Below are positions 1 to 12,014 of a stretch of 64,000 nt of DNA, in pieces. Where the stretch lies: the NCBI GenBank assembly GCA_025716815.1, contig JAIXMN010000031.1, positions 1 to 64,000 on the forward strand, written 5' to 3'. Position 1 is the first letter of the stretch. Each line of letters begins with the position of its first letter. The DNA comes from Dichotomocladium elegans. Lineage: Eukaryota > Mucoromycota > Mucoromycetes > Mucorales > Lichtheimiaceae. Under the pieces are notes generated by a model that saw only the letters and a list, made by a program, of their open reading frames with translations, was not told the origin of the DNA and did no database searches. A program made the translations under genes and the position numbers.

Positions 1-2829
1 CTTCGAAAGAAACAAACGCGTCGCTGCTTAGGGAGGACCCAGGCCTTCGATCCTCCCCGTCGCCTGGCAGTTTCGAAAGAAGTAAACACGTTGCTGCTTA
101 GGAGGGTAGGAGCCAGCCCATCATCCTTCCTCCCGTTGCCTGACGGTTTCAACGAAACAAGCATCTTGGTTCTCGTAAGCATCCAGCCTTTGGTCCCCAA
201 TCTGATGACTGACGGTTTCAACGAAACAAGCATCTTGGTTCTCGTAAGCATCCAGCCTTTGGTCCCCAATTTGATGACTGACGGTTTCGAATGAAACAAG
301 CATCTTGGTTCTCGTAAGCATCCAGCCTTCGGTCCCCAATATGATGACTGACGGTTTCAACGAAACAAGCATCTTGGTTCTCGTAAGCATCCAGCCTTTG
401 GTCCCCAATATGATGACTGACGGTTTCAACGAAACAAGCATCTTGGTTCTCGTAAGCATCCAGCCTTTGGTCCCCAATATGATGACTGACGGTTTCGAAT
501 GAAACAAGCATCTTGGTTCTCGTAAGCATCCAGCCTTTGGTCCCCAATATGATGACTGACGGTTTCAACGAAACAAGCATCTTGGTTCTCGTAAGCATCC
601 AGCCTTTGGTCCCCAATATGATGACTGACGGTTTCAACGAAACAAGCATCTTGGTTCTCGTAAGCATCCAGCCTTTGGTCCCCAATATGATGACTGACGG
701 TTTCAACGAAACAAGCATCTTGGTTCTCGTAAGCATCCAGCCTTTGGTCCCCAATATGATGACTGACGGTTTCAACGAAACAAGCATCTTGGTTCTCGTA
801 AGCATCCAGCCTTTGGTCCCCAATATGATGACTGACGGTTTCAACGAAACAAGCATCTTGGTTCTCGTAAGCATCCAGCCTTTGGTCCCCAATTTGATGA
901 CTGACGGTTTCGAATGAAACAAGCATCTTGGTTCTCGTAAGCATCCAGCCTTTGGTCCCCAATATGATGACTGACGGTTTCGAATGAAACAAGCATCTTG
1001 GTTCTCGTAAGCATCCAGCCTTCGGTCCCCAATATGATGACTGACGGTTTCAACGAAACAAGCATCTTGGTTCTCGTAAGCATCCAGCCTTTGGTCCCCA
1101 ATCTGATGACTGACGGTTTCAACGAAACAAGCATCTTGGTTCTCGTAAGCATCCAGCCTTTGGTCCCCAATATGATGACTGACGGTTTCGAATGAAACAA
1201 GCATCTTGGTTCTCGTAAGCATCCAGCCTTCGGTCCCCAATATGATGACTGACGGTTTCGAATGAAACAAGCATCTTGGTTCTCGTAAGCATCCAGCCTT
1301 TGGTCCCCAATCTGATGACTGACGGTTTCGAATGAAACAAGCATCTTGGTTCTCGTAAGCATCCAGCCTTTGGTCCCCAATCTGATGCCTCAGCAACTGT
1401 TAATTTCTTTCAAGAGTAATACCTTGGTGCCCAGAAGGGAATCTGGTCCTCGATTCCCACTCATGGCTCAGCAACTGTTTAGTTTCTTTGGAAGGAGTAC
1501 TTGGATCGGTGGCGGTGTCCGGCCAACCAGCGCCTTGAAAACGGAAAGGGATGGTGGGAAAAGGAGAGGGAAAATTTTCTTTCCAATATCCCTCCCTCCC
1601 GTCAGTCGCGTGATCTGGGCGGAGTAGATACCAAAACGGGTAAAGTCGGGTTATAGCGGGAACATAAGTGGGTACTATAGAGCCTACAATCCCGGAGAGG
1701 ACAAAAAAAACCTTGCTGGACACACCCTTTGCCATGCGGACTGCCCGTTCGATTCAGAGATCTTGACGGACCTGCTGTTAATGCACTGCTGATGCTGATG
1801 CTGTTGCTTGGGGGAAAAAAGGATGGAGGGGGTGGGAAGGAAAATCTTGGTCGATTCGTTTAGATAACGTTAGCGCGTTTTCAACGGGAACCAATCATAA
1901 ATATCTTCTCACCGCGCAACAAAAAGAACATGCATATCAAGGTAAAATGTTACTCTGCACTTTTTTTCGATTGATAGCAATTACTAGAGTACGTAGAGTC
2001 GTTTTCCTGCGATCCCATGGTTCTTATCGTATCGAACCTCTTGGTTTGTGTAGAAGCTCGAGATAGTCAATAAGGCAAAATAAACAGGCGGCGGGGGCCG
2101 AAATGAATGGTTGATGCTGTTGCAGGAATGCACGTGCCCATTCGCAAGGTGCCACCCCCCCATAGACCATGGTATGCGGTATCGCCTTGCTCTCTGATTA
2201 CCGTGGTACCAGTGGCAGTGTGTTGAGTCCGTTATAGATTATTCCTAGCTTCTCCCGGCTCTTACACGCACCCGGTCATGGAAAGGTCTGATAATGACAG
2301 TAAGTAGCCACGTATTCACAAAAATGAGGAGTCCGAATCTCAAATAAACCTTGGAGGTGAGCACAAAATGGGCACTCACATGCTTGCAGCGGGGGGTTTG
2401 CATCATCGATGTATCATCGAGAGCGCGGCATCCGATGTTTACCACAAAGACTGCTCTCAGTCTTATTCCATCCTTGCATTTGCCTTTTGTGCGACCAGGT
2501 GACAGGGAATGCATGTACGCATATCGCTGGTCCATGACTTTTTCTCTCCTTGGGTGTGATTCTATATATTCAACCAACAGAACAAAGATCAAAGGTATGA
2601 GTATCACAAGAGTGTAGAACCTGTCAATGTCATCACGGACCATCATCGTTACATAAACATCTCTGTCGCACGATTTGTTCTCTTCTCGGTAACATCATGT
2701 GCTAATCTTCTTGTGTCATACACTTACGGTGCACAAAGAGAAAGTAAGATCGCTTTTCTATCAGTGTCAGAATGGATCGAACAGCCTCAATTGCATTTCG
2801 TATTGTGCTATTCTTGTATATAGTGCGGC
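1..2829. repeat. Left arm of a large inverted repeat
   Basis: Positions 1388-2829 read as the reverse complement of 8314-9755 (position x pairs with 11143-x), with only scattered single-base differences by eye. For example, codon ATT versus ATG lies inside the matching 133-codon ORFs at 2245-2646 (-) and 8497-8898 (+). Homology stops sharply at 2829/8314. At the outer side, position 1 pairs with 10302, so this arm may run past the window edge. The arm contains the 69/70-bp minisatellite plus about 1.4 kb of unique sequence. Two ORFs in the arm (1400-1735 minus, 111 codons; 2245-2646 minus, 133 codons with two hydrophobic stretches) stay open in both arms. Because the arms are almost identical, this is weak evidence of coding, and I recognise neither product. 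Confidence 0.93.
142..1387. repeat. Minisatellite, about 18 units of 69/70 bp
   Basis: Units begin with GACGGTTTC and start at about 142, 211, 280, 350, 419, 488, 558, 627, 696, 765, 834, 903, 973, 1043, 1112, 1181, 1251 and 1321. Two unit types alternate irregularly. A 69-bp form has CAACGAAAC after GACGGTTT and a 70-bp form has CGAATGAAAC. Further variants differ at one base (CCTTTGG or CCTTCGG; AATATGATG, AATTTGATG or AATCTGATG). Positions 1-141 hold two more diverged units built on the same TTTCGAAAGAA core. Because 69 is a multiple of three and the unit lacks stops in several frames, long repetitive ORFs appear (up to 392 codons on the minus strand). The 70-bp units shift frame, so these are not credible genes. 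Confidence 0.95.
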
Positions 2830-3578
2830 GGTCGAGCCGTATGCATATATACTGACATCTTATATACAGTAAAATGTTTTTTGGCGGTTTAAGGATTATA
2901 AAAGTAATGGATGAAAAATGACTGAAAAGCACTATTAATGGTCTATAATATAAGAACCTAATTGTGCGAGCACAAAACCATGATTATGTAGCAACCGGGA
3001 AAGGACGATGCGATCTCGTTAATAATTTTTGAGGTGGTGAAGGCGGCATCTCGCAATACACGAAGTATCAATACTAACCAATGAAGAAGTCGAGATGAGA
3101 ATTATGGTGTAGACTAGACATCTTACAGGCGACGTTCACATACCCGGCTCTATGACATTGAAACTAAAGGAACCGATCTATCAAAAACTATGCTGCACCT
3201 CCTTGTCTAACGGACAGTGAACGAGTGTTCTACCATCTCTTTTCTCCTACGTGTTTTGTAGAGTTCAATGGAGATAATCATGTTTATCAAGTCAATGTGA
3301 CCGGTGATGTACATGGCAAATGAGCGATATGGATTGTTTTACGGGAAGCGTACAGCAGGCAGCTTGGTGTTATTCACGTTATGTAAAACATCTGCAAGCT
3401 CATCGTCTGTTAAACTTGCCCGTTTTACTCGGGATACATACTATCATTGTCTGCTCTTAGGATGCAGTGTTTGTTGTAGGCAGCAACAACTTGTTGCAAC
3501 CACGAAGGTGCATCAGAAATGGCTTGAGCATATCTAAGCTGCTTGGTGCTGTGATTCTTGAATACGCATGAAAATGTA

Positions 3579-3927
3579 CAGGATTTTCAAGAAGTTTACC
3601 ACAATCTTGGGTTGTTGGTATAGACCGTCTAGGTTTCTCGTCGTTTTTTGCTTGAAATTCGAATTCAAACTTTAGTATTTCGTTTCTCTTCTTTGAAATT
3701 TGAATGAAACATAAACAGTTAGCCTCCCAAAACTATTCTGATGTAAAAAGAAGATAAGAAAATCTCACCTATAGCCTTGACGGATGCCTTTTTGCGAGTA
3801 TTGCTTTTATATTTGACAAAAGGATAGCAACGAAATATTAAAATTCAAATTCGTAATTGAAGCAAAACGACGAAAAACCTAGACAGTCTATACCAAAACT
3901 TTTTTGGCAAACTTCTTGAAAATTCTG
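3579..3927. mobile_element. Tc1/mariner-type MITE, copy 1
   Basis: A 349-bp element is flanked by TA on both sides (3577-3578 and 3928-3929). The left end reads CAGGATTTTCAAGAAG and the reverse complement of the right end reads CAGAATTTTCAAGAAG, an imperfect terminal inverted repeat starting with CAG as is common in Tc1/mariner elements. Internal subterminal motifs (GTATAGACCGTCTAGG and its inverted partner) are also inverted. There is no coding capacity. A second, shorter copy lies at 15965-16232, where the empty target site can be seen in a paralogous sequence. Confidence 0.85.
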
Positions 3928-4649
3928 TACATCCGATCATGGACCATATCGCACGGATAAAAGTCTATCGTGAAAACTGCATGATACAGTATTATATCAG
4001 CACCGACCTGTCAATGTCCCTTCAATATTGCCGCTCACCGAAAGATGGCAAGTTGATAGGTATCTTCGTGTGTCATTGTATGGTGGGTGGACATTTCTGC
4101 AACCTTGGCTCCTAAAGAGCCCGTCGCAAATACAGCGTGCATCTGCTCGGTGATCGCCATCCCACCATCTGGGCGATGGTTTGCAGTTTCGTGTCCGGTT
4201 CGGTAAAGCCTAATGGTGCTATTCGATGAGTATGTATCTTGGCTTGCGGCATAACTAATTTACCAGTGGAAGATTCGGCCTTTTCTCGGGTTGTGAAACA
4301 TTGGATTCTGAAGGGAATCAAGGTAGGCGGTAATGAGCTCCGTCTCGTCAATGACTTGGACAGATTCTGATGATGACAGTTTCGAGATGTTATGGTGCAT
4401 AAGTTAATCTAAGAGACGATGTATATATGTATGCAAGTAGTGCACAAACTAACTAACTAATTGTTCATAACCCACAATAATACACGATCCTCGCGATCCG
4501 CATTCTTCTTCAACTCGGATACTTTCAAATAAACATGGTTCTCGCGCGCATCATCACTGTCGTCGTCTTCAGCGGCCCCGGCTTCTAATAGTTCCTAATT
4601 ACCAAATTTCAAACCATTCTTTACGTTATTTTCCGTATTAACTGCGATT

Positions 4650-5450
4650 TTAATTATGTACCTTTAGTATATCGCAGAGCGAGTTGAGTGTGCCATCACC
4701 AAGATCAATGGACGTGTCAAAGTATGCAAGGCGAAATTCATTATAAATTTTTTTAATGTTGGATTGACCAAATGCTTTGACACCTTTGACGTCGTTGGAG
4801 TTCCGGATGAGCAGCAGCACATGCGGTAGCGCCCTTTGCATTATTATGTCCATTAGCCATACAATAAAATGATTCTATTTTACGATCCACTTACAACGCT
4901 TTCTGTAGGTCAGAAACTAAACATAATTTCAATAGGCTGGCTTGCTCGATTGCTAAATCACGGTATAGGTTCCAAGGAAAGTGATTTCAATCCCGCACTG
5001 CAGCACAGGTGCTGTGGGGGACTCTCTTACAACTTTGCTATTGTCGATCTGGCACGGCTTCGATCCAACCGACCCACTCGACCATCAGTATCCAAAGTTC
5101 CTCCTTGTCACGTGCTGTAGCTGCCGCGAGTCATATGATAGCGCCCACTTACTGAAAACATAGATGCCACACTGTCTGCAACCTCACTTGAAGCCGCGCG
5201 CAATACCCGCACTCCTTGAAGGTCAATGCTCGCGCCTTGTCCTGGCATCTTCGTACAGATGTTCCCAGTCAATTTTCTCCGAATTAATGCCACGAATGCT
5301 GCGCTGGGTGAGGTGGGACGCTTGATTTACAAGGACTTTCAGTTTTCGCTCGAACGAGATCCTTGCTTCCTCTACGCTCTCAAATTGTGAGAAGAAGGTC
5401 AGTGTTGCAGTTTTATTGTTTCCTTGGGATAAGAACGCGCTTATCAAAGG
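4650..5450 (-). pseudogene. Possible decayed gene fragment, unrecognised
   Basis: Three short minus-strand ORFs follow each other: 5223-5447 (includes the stretch SIRGINSEKIDWEHLYEDA), 5108-5293 and 4650-4853. Their amino-acid composition, rich in charged and hydrophobic residues, looks protein-like rather than random, and plausible splice-like signals lie between them. I do not recognise the family and could not assemble a clean model. It could equally be chance ORFs in the spacer. Confidence 0.2.
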
Positions 5451-5559
5451 TCTTCTTGCGTCCTTTAGATATCTCCTAAGTTCTACAAGGTTTTAATTAT
5501 CATATCTTGCTTTCTAGGATATATCATACTGTGATTTAGTGTTGCCCATTTTGGGTTTG

Positions 5560-5690
5560 GAGGTGGTCTATAACCTGTTAGATGAAAAGCATAAGCAAAA
5601 AGTATCTCATGCTACAGCAGACTGTGCTGCGCCAACAAGGCGTGAGATACTTTTTGCTTATGCTTTTCATCTAACATTATAGACCACCTC
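5560..5690. repeat. Near-perfect hairpin, 48-50 bp stem
   Basis: Positions 5560-5609 and 5643-5690 are inverted copies of each other (about 48 of 50 positions pair; one small bulge near TATAACCTGTTAG versus CTAACATTATA). The loop is 33 nt. Transcription from either strand would give a long double-stranded stem. It may be a tiny fold-back element or a palindrome left by a transposon; no coding capacity is present. Confidence 0.9.
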
Positions 5691-8313
5691 TTTTGGAGAA
5701 GACAGGAAGAAGAGAAGGAGTAAGGTATTTCATGTTCCTACAAGCAGCTTCTTAACTGAGGCTGAATTCACGAAATGCGTGTAATGGCAGCCATTGTATC
5801 GGTAGTCATGACGTGCGTGACATTCCCCTCCAATATCACGGGAACCGATGCTACCACACAACCGCCCATAAATGGCTACACATTTTTACTAGTATTTCAA
5901 TTAGCATAAATACCTCCGTCTTTTTTGACTTAAGGTTTTCAATGTCATATCTATCCCACTACTGAGTGCACCTAGTAGTGAGGTCCGCGCTTTTTGCAGT
6001 TGCAGAAAGCGGGGGCTGAAATTTGGCGGAGGAGGTTATAGAACTATAGCCGATAAGATAGGCTCAGGTTGCATGGCGTAAAATAGGCATACCACCATTG
6101 TAAATTGTTTTGCTAAAACTAAAGTACTAAATGTGGCTGGCGTGGTTTCTAATGGAGTTGACATAGTTGAGTAAATGTCGCTCACTGAAATCCATGCATA
6201 TTTAGGCATGATTGTCGCATAGGTGATTACGGATTGAAGGATCCATGACGCCGCGTTATAACCAGATCCATTTCCACAGTCTATTTCCCTCTATTTTTCT
6301 CCCACCGGGTTTTTATGAGGTTTTAACGACGTGAGGATGGTCTGAAAGGAACAAGGTCACATAATCTATGATAGAGATCACCGATACACACACAAGCACC
6401 TTATCTGTAATAGTGTTACCATCTCCGAGTACCCGTGTAAGACGGTGTATCCAGTTGACCTAATTAAGACCTCTTCCATAAATCATAAAATAGTAGATAA
6501 ATGTGTAGCAATGGGGGATCTAATTCCGATTTCATTTGAATAAAAGACAACTACGAGTCTCATCGTATTCTAACTGTCCACCATAAAAAACAACTAAAAC
6601 ACCACAATGATATATTCCAAAGATGCTTTGGAAGCAATGACCTTTGAAGTGAATCTGCAAATCGAGGTAGCAGCAGCTCACCGGAAATTAACAGATGAAA
6701 GATTGCGAGGCCTTTCCCAACAAAGATATTGAAGCACCTAAAGATGATGCCTCGGCTATTGCCCCTGCCACCTAACACTAATGATACAAGTCTCGCTACA
6801 GTATGCCCTCATTGATATGACCATGAAAATTGGAGACATCGTTGGATTCCTTGGTGATTAAACCATATCACGCTCAAGGATGACATTCAGAAACTTTGGA
6901 GAAAACAATTCCCGAGATTCCCAGACAAAACAATCTTTGGTGATTTCTCGTCTTAGGCATGCTGCAATCATTTGAGGTCATAAGTCTGAATACTAGCATC
7001 ACAGCCACATACGTATCAGCGTAAGCCATAATATGTCTCTCCCAAGCTTAGCTGAAAAAAGCGAGGTCTCACTATAATGTTACAATGAGCTAATGCCTTA
7101 TCTTTCACTACGTTCTTAAGAGAGAGATACTGGGAATTACAGTGAATATCCTATATGCAGGCTCCACAGTGTAATTCTGTAAACCTTTGAGCGGGCAGTG
7201 TCTTCGAAAAAAAAACGTCGCTTAGCGAGAGCTGATATAAAGTATGTCGCTCTTCTCACTTAAGCTTTCTGGTCTTTTTATGAGATGATTCCTGACCACT
7301 TTACCTTATTCCTTCGTACACAAATATACCCCCTTATGATATTTGTCCCTCTGTGCTTGCTTAGCATGCTAGCTGAAGCAGGCTAACTCGGCTTAGCTCA
7401 CCTACATCGAGCGTTCCAATACTATGTACAAGTCGAACTCTCTTGTGCTATAAGCGCATTACGCTGGATACTGGGCAAATCCGGCCTTAATCTCGAAGCT
7501 TGCTGGCTAAATACAACGACAGTTCGTATTCGCCCTCTGTGCCCCTCCGGCTATGACGCTCAGCTTTAACTAATACCGAGGCCCGGATTCAGATATCTAT
7601 CCAGCAGACAAGGTATACGTGTCGTAGTCCTCCTGTTCATGACACTGCACTTGCACAGTCAGTAGTGAGCGGAACTGCTATTCATCCAACAATTCCCGCA
7701 AGTACGTCTTGATGCCCTGACTTCTTCCATCTCACATCTATCCAATCGGTGATTTCCTCTTAATGAAGACGGAGGGAACAATCGCCCGGAATATTAACTA
7801 CAGATGGAGAGTAGCGGAGAAGCGGTGTCAACGGCTAACACTTGTTCCGGCAAAGCTAACATGGTCCATCCCAATGCATATAAAAAGAGAGTTGTTTTTA
7901 TTCAATAAAGAGGATCCCGTCTCAAAGACTCGATTTTGACTCATTGGTTTCTACTTGCCACTAACTCTCTACACAACAACACAATACGCAGGGAATAGCT
8001 CAGCATTCATCATGTTATATTGGGCCATGCTCCCAGTTCCAAAAATAAAGTGTACATGTGATTAAAAATTCCAAGCACTTCTTTGATCTCCAAAGGGCCT
8101 GTACACCTTTAAGTATCCACCATTTAACTGGGTGTCATTCATCATGAACAGTGCAAATGTTCAGTTTCCGAATATGGTGTATTCATAAAGAACTCCTGTT
8201 CTGTGATGATAATACTTAAGGTTTCGTGCTCGTTCAATTAGATTCTTTTATTATAGAGCATAGCGGTGCTTTTTCTGTTACGTTTCAGCTCTCAGTCCTC
8301 TAGTTCTTACACT

Positions 8314-10302
8314 GCCGCACTATATACAAGAATAGCACAATACGAAATGCAATTGAGGCTGTTCGATCCATTCTGACACTGATAGAAAAGCGATCTTACT
8401 TTCTCTTTGTGCACCGTAAGTGTATGACACAAGAAGATTAGCACATGATGTTACCGAGAAGAGAACAAATCGTGCGACAGAGATGTTTATGTAACGATGA
8501 TGGTCCGTGATGACATTGACAGGTTCTACACTCTTGTGATACTCATACCTTTGATCTTTGTTCTGTTGGTTGAATATATGGAATCACACCCAAGGAGAGA
8601 AAAAGTCATGGACCAGCGATATGCGTACATGCATTCCCTGTCACCTGGTCGCACAAAAGGCAAATGCAAGGATGGAATAAGACTGAGAGCAGTCTTTGTG
8701 GTAAACATCGGATGCCGCGCTCTCGATGATACATCGATGATGCAAACCCCCCGCTGCAAGCATGTGAGTGCCCATTTTGTGCTCACCTCCAAGGTTTATT
8801 TGAGATTCGGACTCCTCATTTTTGTGAATACGTGGCTACTTACTGTCATTATCAGACCTTTCCATGACCGGGTGCGTGTAAGAGCCGGGAGAAGCTAGGA
8901 ATAATCTATAACGGACTCAACACACTGCCACTGGTACCACGGTAATCAGAGAGCAAGGCGATACCGCATACCATGGTCTATGGGGGGGTGGCACCTTGCG
9001 AATGGGCACGTGCATTCCTGCAACAGCATCAACCATTCATTTCGGCCCCCGCCGCCTGTTTATTTTGCCTTATTGACTATCTCGAGCTTCTACACAAACC
9101 AAGAGGTTCGATACGATAAGAACCATGGGATCGCAGGAAAACGACTCTACGTACTCTAGTAATTGCTATCAATCGAAAAAAAGTGCAGAGTAACATTTTA
9201 CCTTGATATGCATGTTCTTTTTGTTGCGCGGTGAGAAGATATTTATGATTGGTTCCCGTTGAAAACGCGCTAACGTTATCTAAACGAATCGACCAAGATT
9301 TTCCTTCCCACCCCCTCCATCCTTTTTTCCCCCAAGCAACAGCATCAGCATCAGCAGTGCATTAACAGCAGGTCCGTCAAGATCTCTGAATCGAACGGGC
9401 AGTCCGCATGGCAAAGGGTGTGTCCAGCAAGGTTTTTTTTGTCCTCTCCGGGATTGTAGGCTCTGTAGTACCCACTTATGTTCCCGCTATAACCCGACTT
9501 TACCCGTTTTGGTATCTACTCCGCCCAGATCACGCGACTGACGGGAGGGAGGGATATTGGAAAGAAAATTTTCCCTCTCCTTTTCCCACCATCCCTTTCC
9601 GTTTTCAAGGCGCTGGTTGGCCGGACACCGCCACCGATCCAAGTGCTCCTTCCAAAGAAACTAAACAGTTGCTGAGCCATGAGTGGGAATCGAGGGCCAG
9701 ATTCCCTTCTGGGCACCAAGGTATTACTCTGAAAGAAATTAACAGTTGCTGAGGCATCAGATTGGGGACCAAAGGCTGGATGCTTACGAGAACCAAGATG
9801 CTTGTTTCATTCGAAACCGTCAGTCATCAATTGGGGACCAAAGGCTGGATGCTTACGAGAACCAAGATGCTTGTTTTCGAAACCGTCAGTCATCATATTG
9901 GGGACCAAAGGCTGGATGCTTACGAGAACCAAGATGCTTGTTTCGTTGAAACCGTCAGTCATCATTGGGGACCAAAGGCTGGATGCTTACGAGAACCAAG
10001 ATGCTTGTTTCATTCGAAACCGTCAGTCATCAATTGGGGACCAAAGGCTGGATGCTTACGAGAACCAAGATGCTTGTTTCGTTGAAACCGTCAGTCATCA
10101 GATTGGGGACCAAAGGCTGGATGCTTACGAGAACCAAGATGCTTGTTTCGTTGAAACCGTCAGGCAACGGGAGGAAGGATGATGGGCTGGCTCCTACCCT
10201 CCTAAGCAGCAACGTGTTTACTTCTTTCGAAACTGCCAGGCGACGGGGAGGATCGAAGGCCTGGGTCCTCCCTAAGCAGCGACGCGTTTGTTTCTTTCGA
10301 AG
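8314..10302. repeat. Right arm of the large inverted repeat
   Basis: This is the reverse complement of 1-2829 except that the minisatellite is contracted. Differences seen by eye outside the array are few (examples: GTACTATAG versus GTACTACAG, GGAGTACTTGG versus GGAGCACTTGG). The arm ends at 10302, where the sequence that pairs with position 1 stops because the window begins there. Beyond it (10303 onward) a GACGGTCAGGCA stretch suggests one further diverged unit, so the true duplicated segment may be longer. The minus-strand ORFs of the left arm reappear here on the plus strand (8497-8898 and 9408-9752). Confidence 0.93.
9756..10161. repeat. Minisatellite, about 6 units (inverted copy)
   Basis: This is the same unit as at 142-1387, in reverse complement, with about six copies instead of eighteen. 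Several units here carry short deletions (for example CATCATTGGGG in place of CATCATATTGGGG) that are rare in the left array. The two arrays have therefore diverged in copy number and in unit content while their flanks stayed almost identical. Confidence 0.93.
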
Positions 10303-11019
10303 ACGGTCAGGCATTGGTGGAGGCCCGACTGGCCGGCAAAGAAGGCAGGATCGACCGGGCGGGCTGTACGGGGTAGAGTAGATAGACCTTTCTGTAGCCT
10401 GAGACAAGATCAAGAAGTACCTGTCCAAATGATCAGATGTACGTGATCCTCTGTGTTTACCGCATCCCGCAGATGGTGATACATCTTGGTAGGATACCTC
10501 AATGAGGGACTAGGGTACACCCCCGGGACCAGGCCTGGGGGGCTCGAAGGAGACCAAGATAAATGCGGATATCTTGCCTCTAGAGCGGAGGCACATGGTA
10601 GTCGACCTCCTCGCGGTTGCCTCTGGGAAACAGAGCCTTCATGGCTCTGGCCAACTGGACTGCCTATTATTATAGTAAATACTATCCATAACGTAATAAA
10701 AACTTGTTATCTCGTAAAAGCTCTTCTTTTTCCAATCTCGCTCGCCGCGGTAGAATGTGCGCTGTCTTTGACGCACATCATTGAGCATGCATGTTTTTGA
10801 CATGGCCATTGAGCAAGCAGAACACAAAAGACGCGAAGCATCGTACACCAAAGCGCGATCCCGTATATGCCTTCGTGCCATTTGAGACAAACAGCATAGT
10901 AAAGTATCAGTTTTCTTTATTCACTTCTCTGCCCCAATTATGAGCCACGCGCAACGGGACTCAATTTTGAGACCCTGCAGCGATGGTGCTTAAGAATAGG
11001 GAATTACTACGCGCACAAG
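10303..11019. other. Region without recognisable gene
   Basis: GC-rich sequence near the repeat arm gives way to AT-rich sequence. ORFs at 10486-10800 (+) and 10030-10428 (-) are open, but I recognise no motif and the latter runs into the minisatellite. I see nothing supportable. Confidence 0.5.
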
Positions 11020-11199
11020 TAATTTAGGAACCCACCCCGCGCACAACCTGGCGCATACACAACCCTCTGCACTGAAGTGGTACACTCAGCCGCACACAAT
11101 TTCCGTTCTATTCCTTTCCCCACATTTCACATTAAGTTTCCATGTCCTCACAAATATTATAAACACGCAGAAGCCATGACACAGACCTTACAGAGTTCA

Positions 11200-12005
11200 C
11201 CACCGGAATGATTTGCAGGCTAAGAAATGCTGGATGAATTACGCGCAGATTAGTGACAACCTTGGAATCGCAAAGACAACAGTGGGGCGATGTTTGGCGA
11301 AATTTTCCGCGACGAAGGTTCACTACTATAAAACCTCGTTCTGCGCGCCAGTAGCTTTTACAAAAAAAAACCCTTACAATCTCTGCCAAAAAAGAGGTAT
11401 TCAAATCTTGGTTAAACATCTGGAAGTTGTAACCAATACATATGCTGAACCTTTCACCGAGATGGCCTGAAATGCCTTAAAGTCCCAAAGCTCTTTTTAT
11501 GCAGCCCCAAAGTAAAGCCTTTTCTGCCTGTTCGCCATCAATGAACAAAATAAGATTGGTTAATATGAAACTCATTTGGTCACAAGCAAATCCGAGAAGG
11601 TCATTTGGTCTGATGAGTCTCACTTCTGCCGAAAGCATAATGACAGCGGCGCGAGAGTTATGAAAAAAAAAAAGATGTGTAGCTCTTGACGAAGTAGATT
11701 CTGCCTATACGCCAGTATGGCAGGGTATCACCAATGGTCTTGTGCTGCTTTTGGGCAGGAGAGTTAGGTGCTTCGGTTATATTGCAGGGCAATATAAATC
11801 AGGTCAAGTGCATCAAGTGCCTCAGTGCGCACTTCCCATCATCATTTGAGAAATTGCAAGAAAATCAGAAACATGGTTTCATATTCAAGAGGATGGAACT
11901 AGTTATCACACTGGCACATACGCGAAATAGTGGATGGCCAAGGCTATACTTCAATTGGATTGTGGAGACTATAATATTATGTGGCGAAAACTCACAAAGC
12001 AGATA
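11200..12005 (+). pseudogene. Tc1-family transposase relic
   Basis: Fragments in successive frames match the order of a Tc1-type DDE transposase. A helix-turn-helix like YAQISDNLGIAKTTVGRCLA at 11230-11290 comes first. The first catalytic block VIWSDESHF follows near 11,610. FWAGELG and an LQGNINQ-type stretch come around 11,745-11,800, with KHGFIF near 11,870. A C-terminal MWRKLTKQI-type stretch lies near 11,980 in another frame. Several stops and frameshifts separate the blocks, so it cannot encode an active enzyme. The coding similarity ends where the MULE relic begins. Confidence 0.75.
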
Positions 12006-12014
12006 TAAGGATAC

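Larger units (their letters stand above)
2830..8313. other. Spacer between the inverted-repeat arms, no intact gene
   Basis: About 5.5 kb of AT-rich sequence separates the two arms. It holds a TA-flanked MITE (3579-3927), scattered short ORFs on the minus strand at 4112-5450, and a near-perfect hairpin (5560-5690). From 5,700 to 8,310 I see no ORF with recognisable similarity, no RNA gene and no clear repeat. The sequence looks like decayed or non-coding DNA. Confidence 0.6.

Noticed and set aside
142..1387. CRISPR-like array
   Set aside because: The 69/70-bp units are contiguous with no unique spacers between repeats; it is a minisatellite.
218..1396. 392-codon repetitive ORF on the minus strand as a repeat protein
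   Set aside because: Seventy-base units shift the frame and every reading frame gives a different repeat peptide; open frames follow from unit composition.
2245..2646. 133-codon ORF with two hydrophobic stretches as a gene conserved in both arms
   Set aside because: The arms are nearly identical throughout, so conservation carries no information about coding; no motif is recognised.
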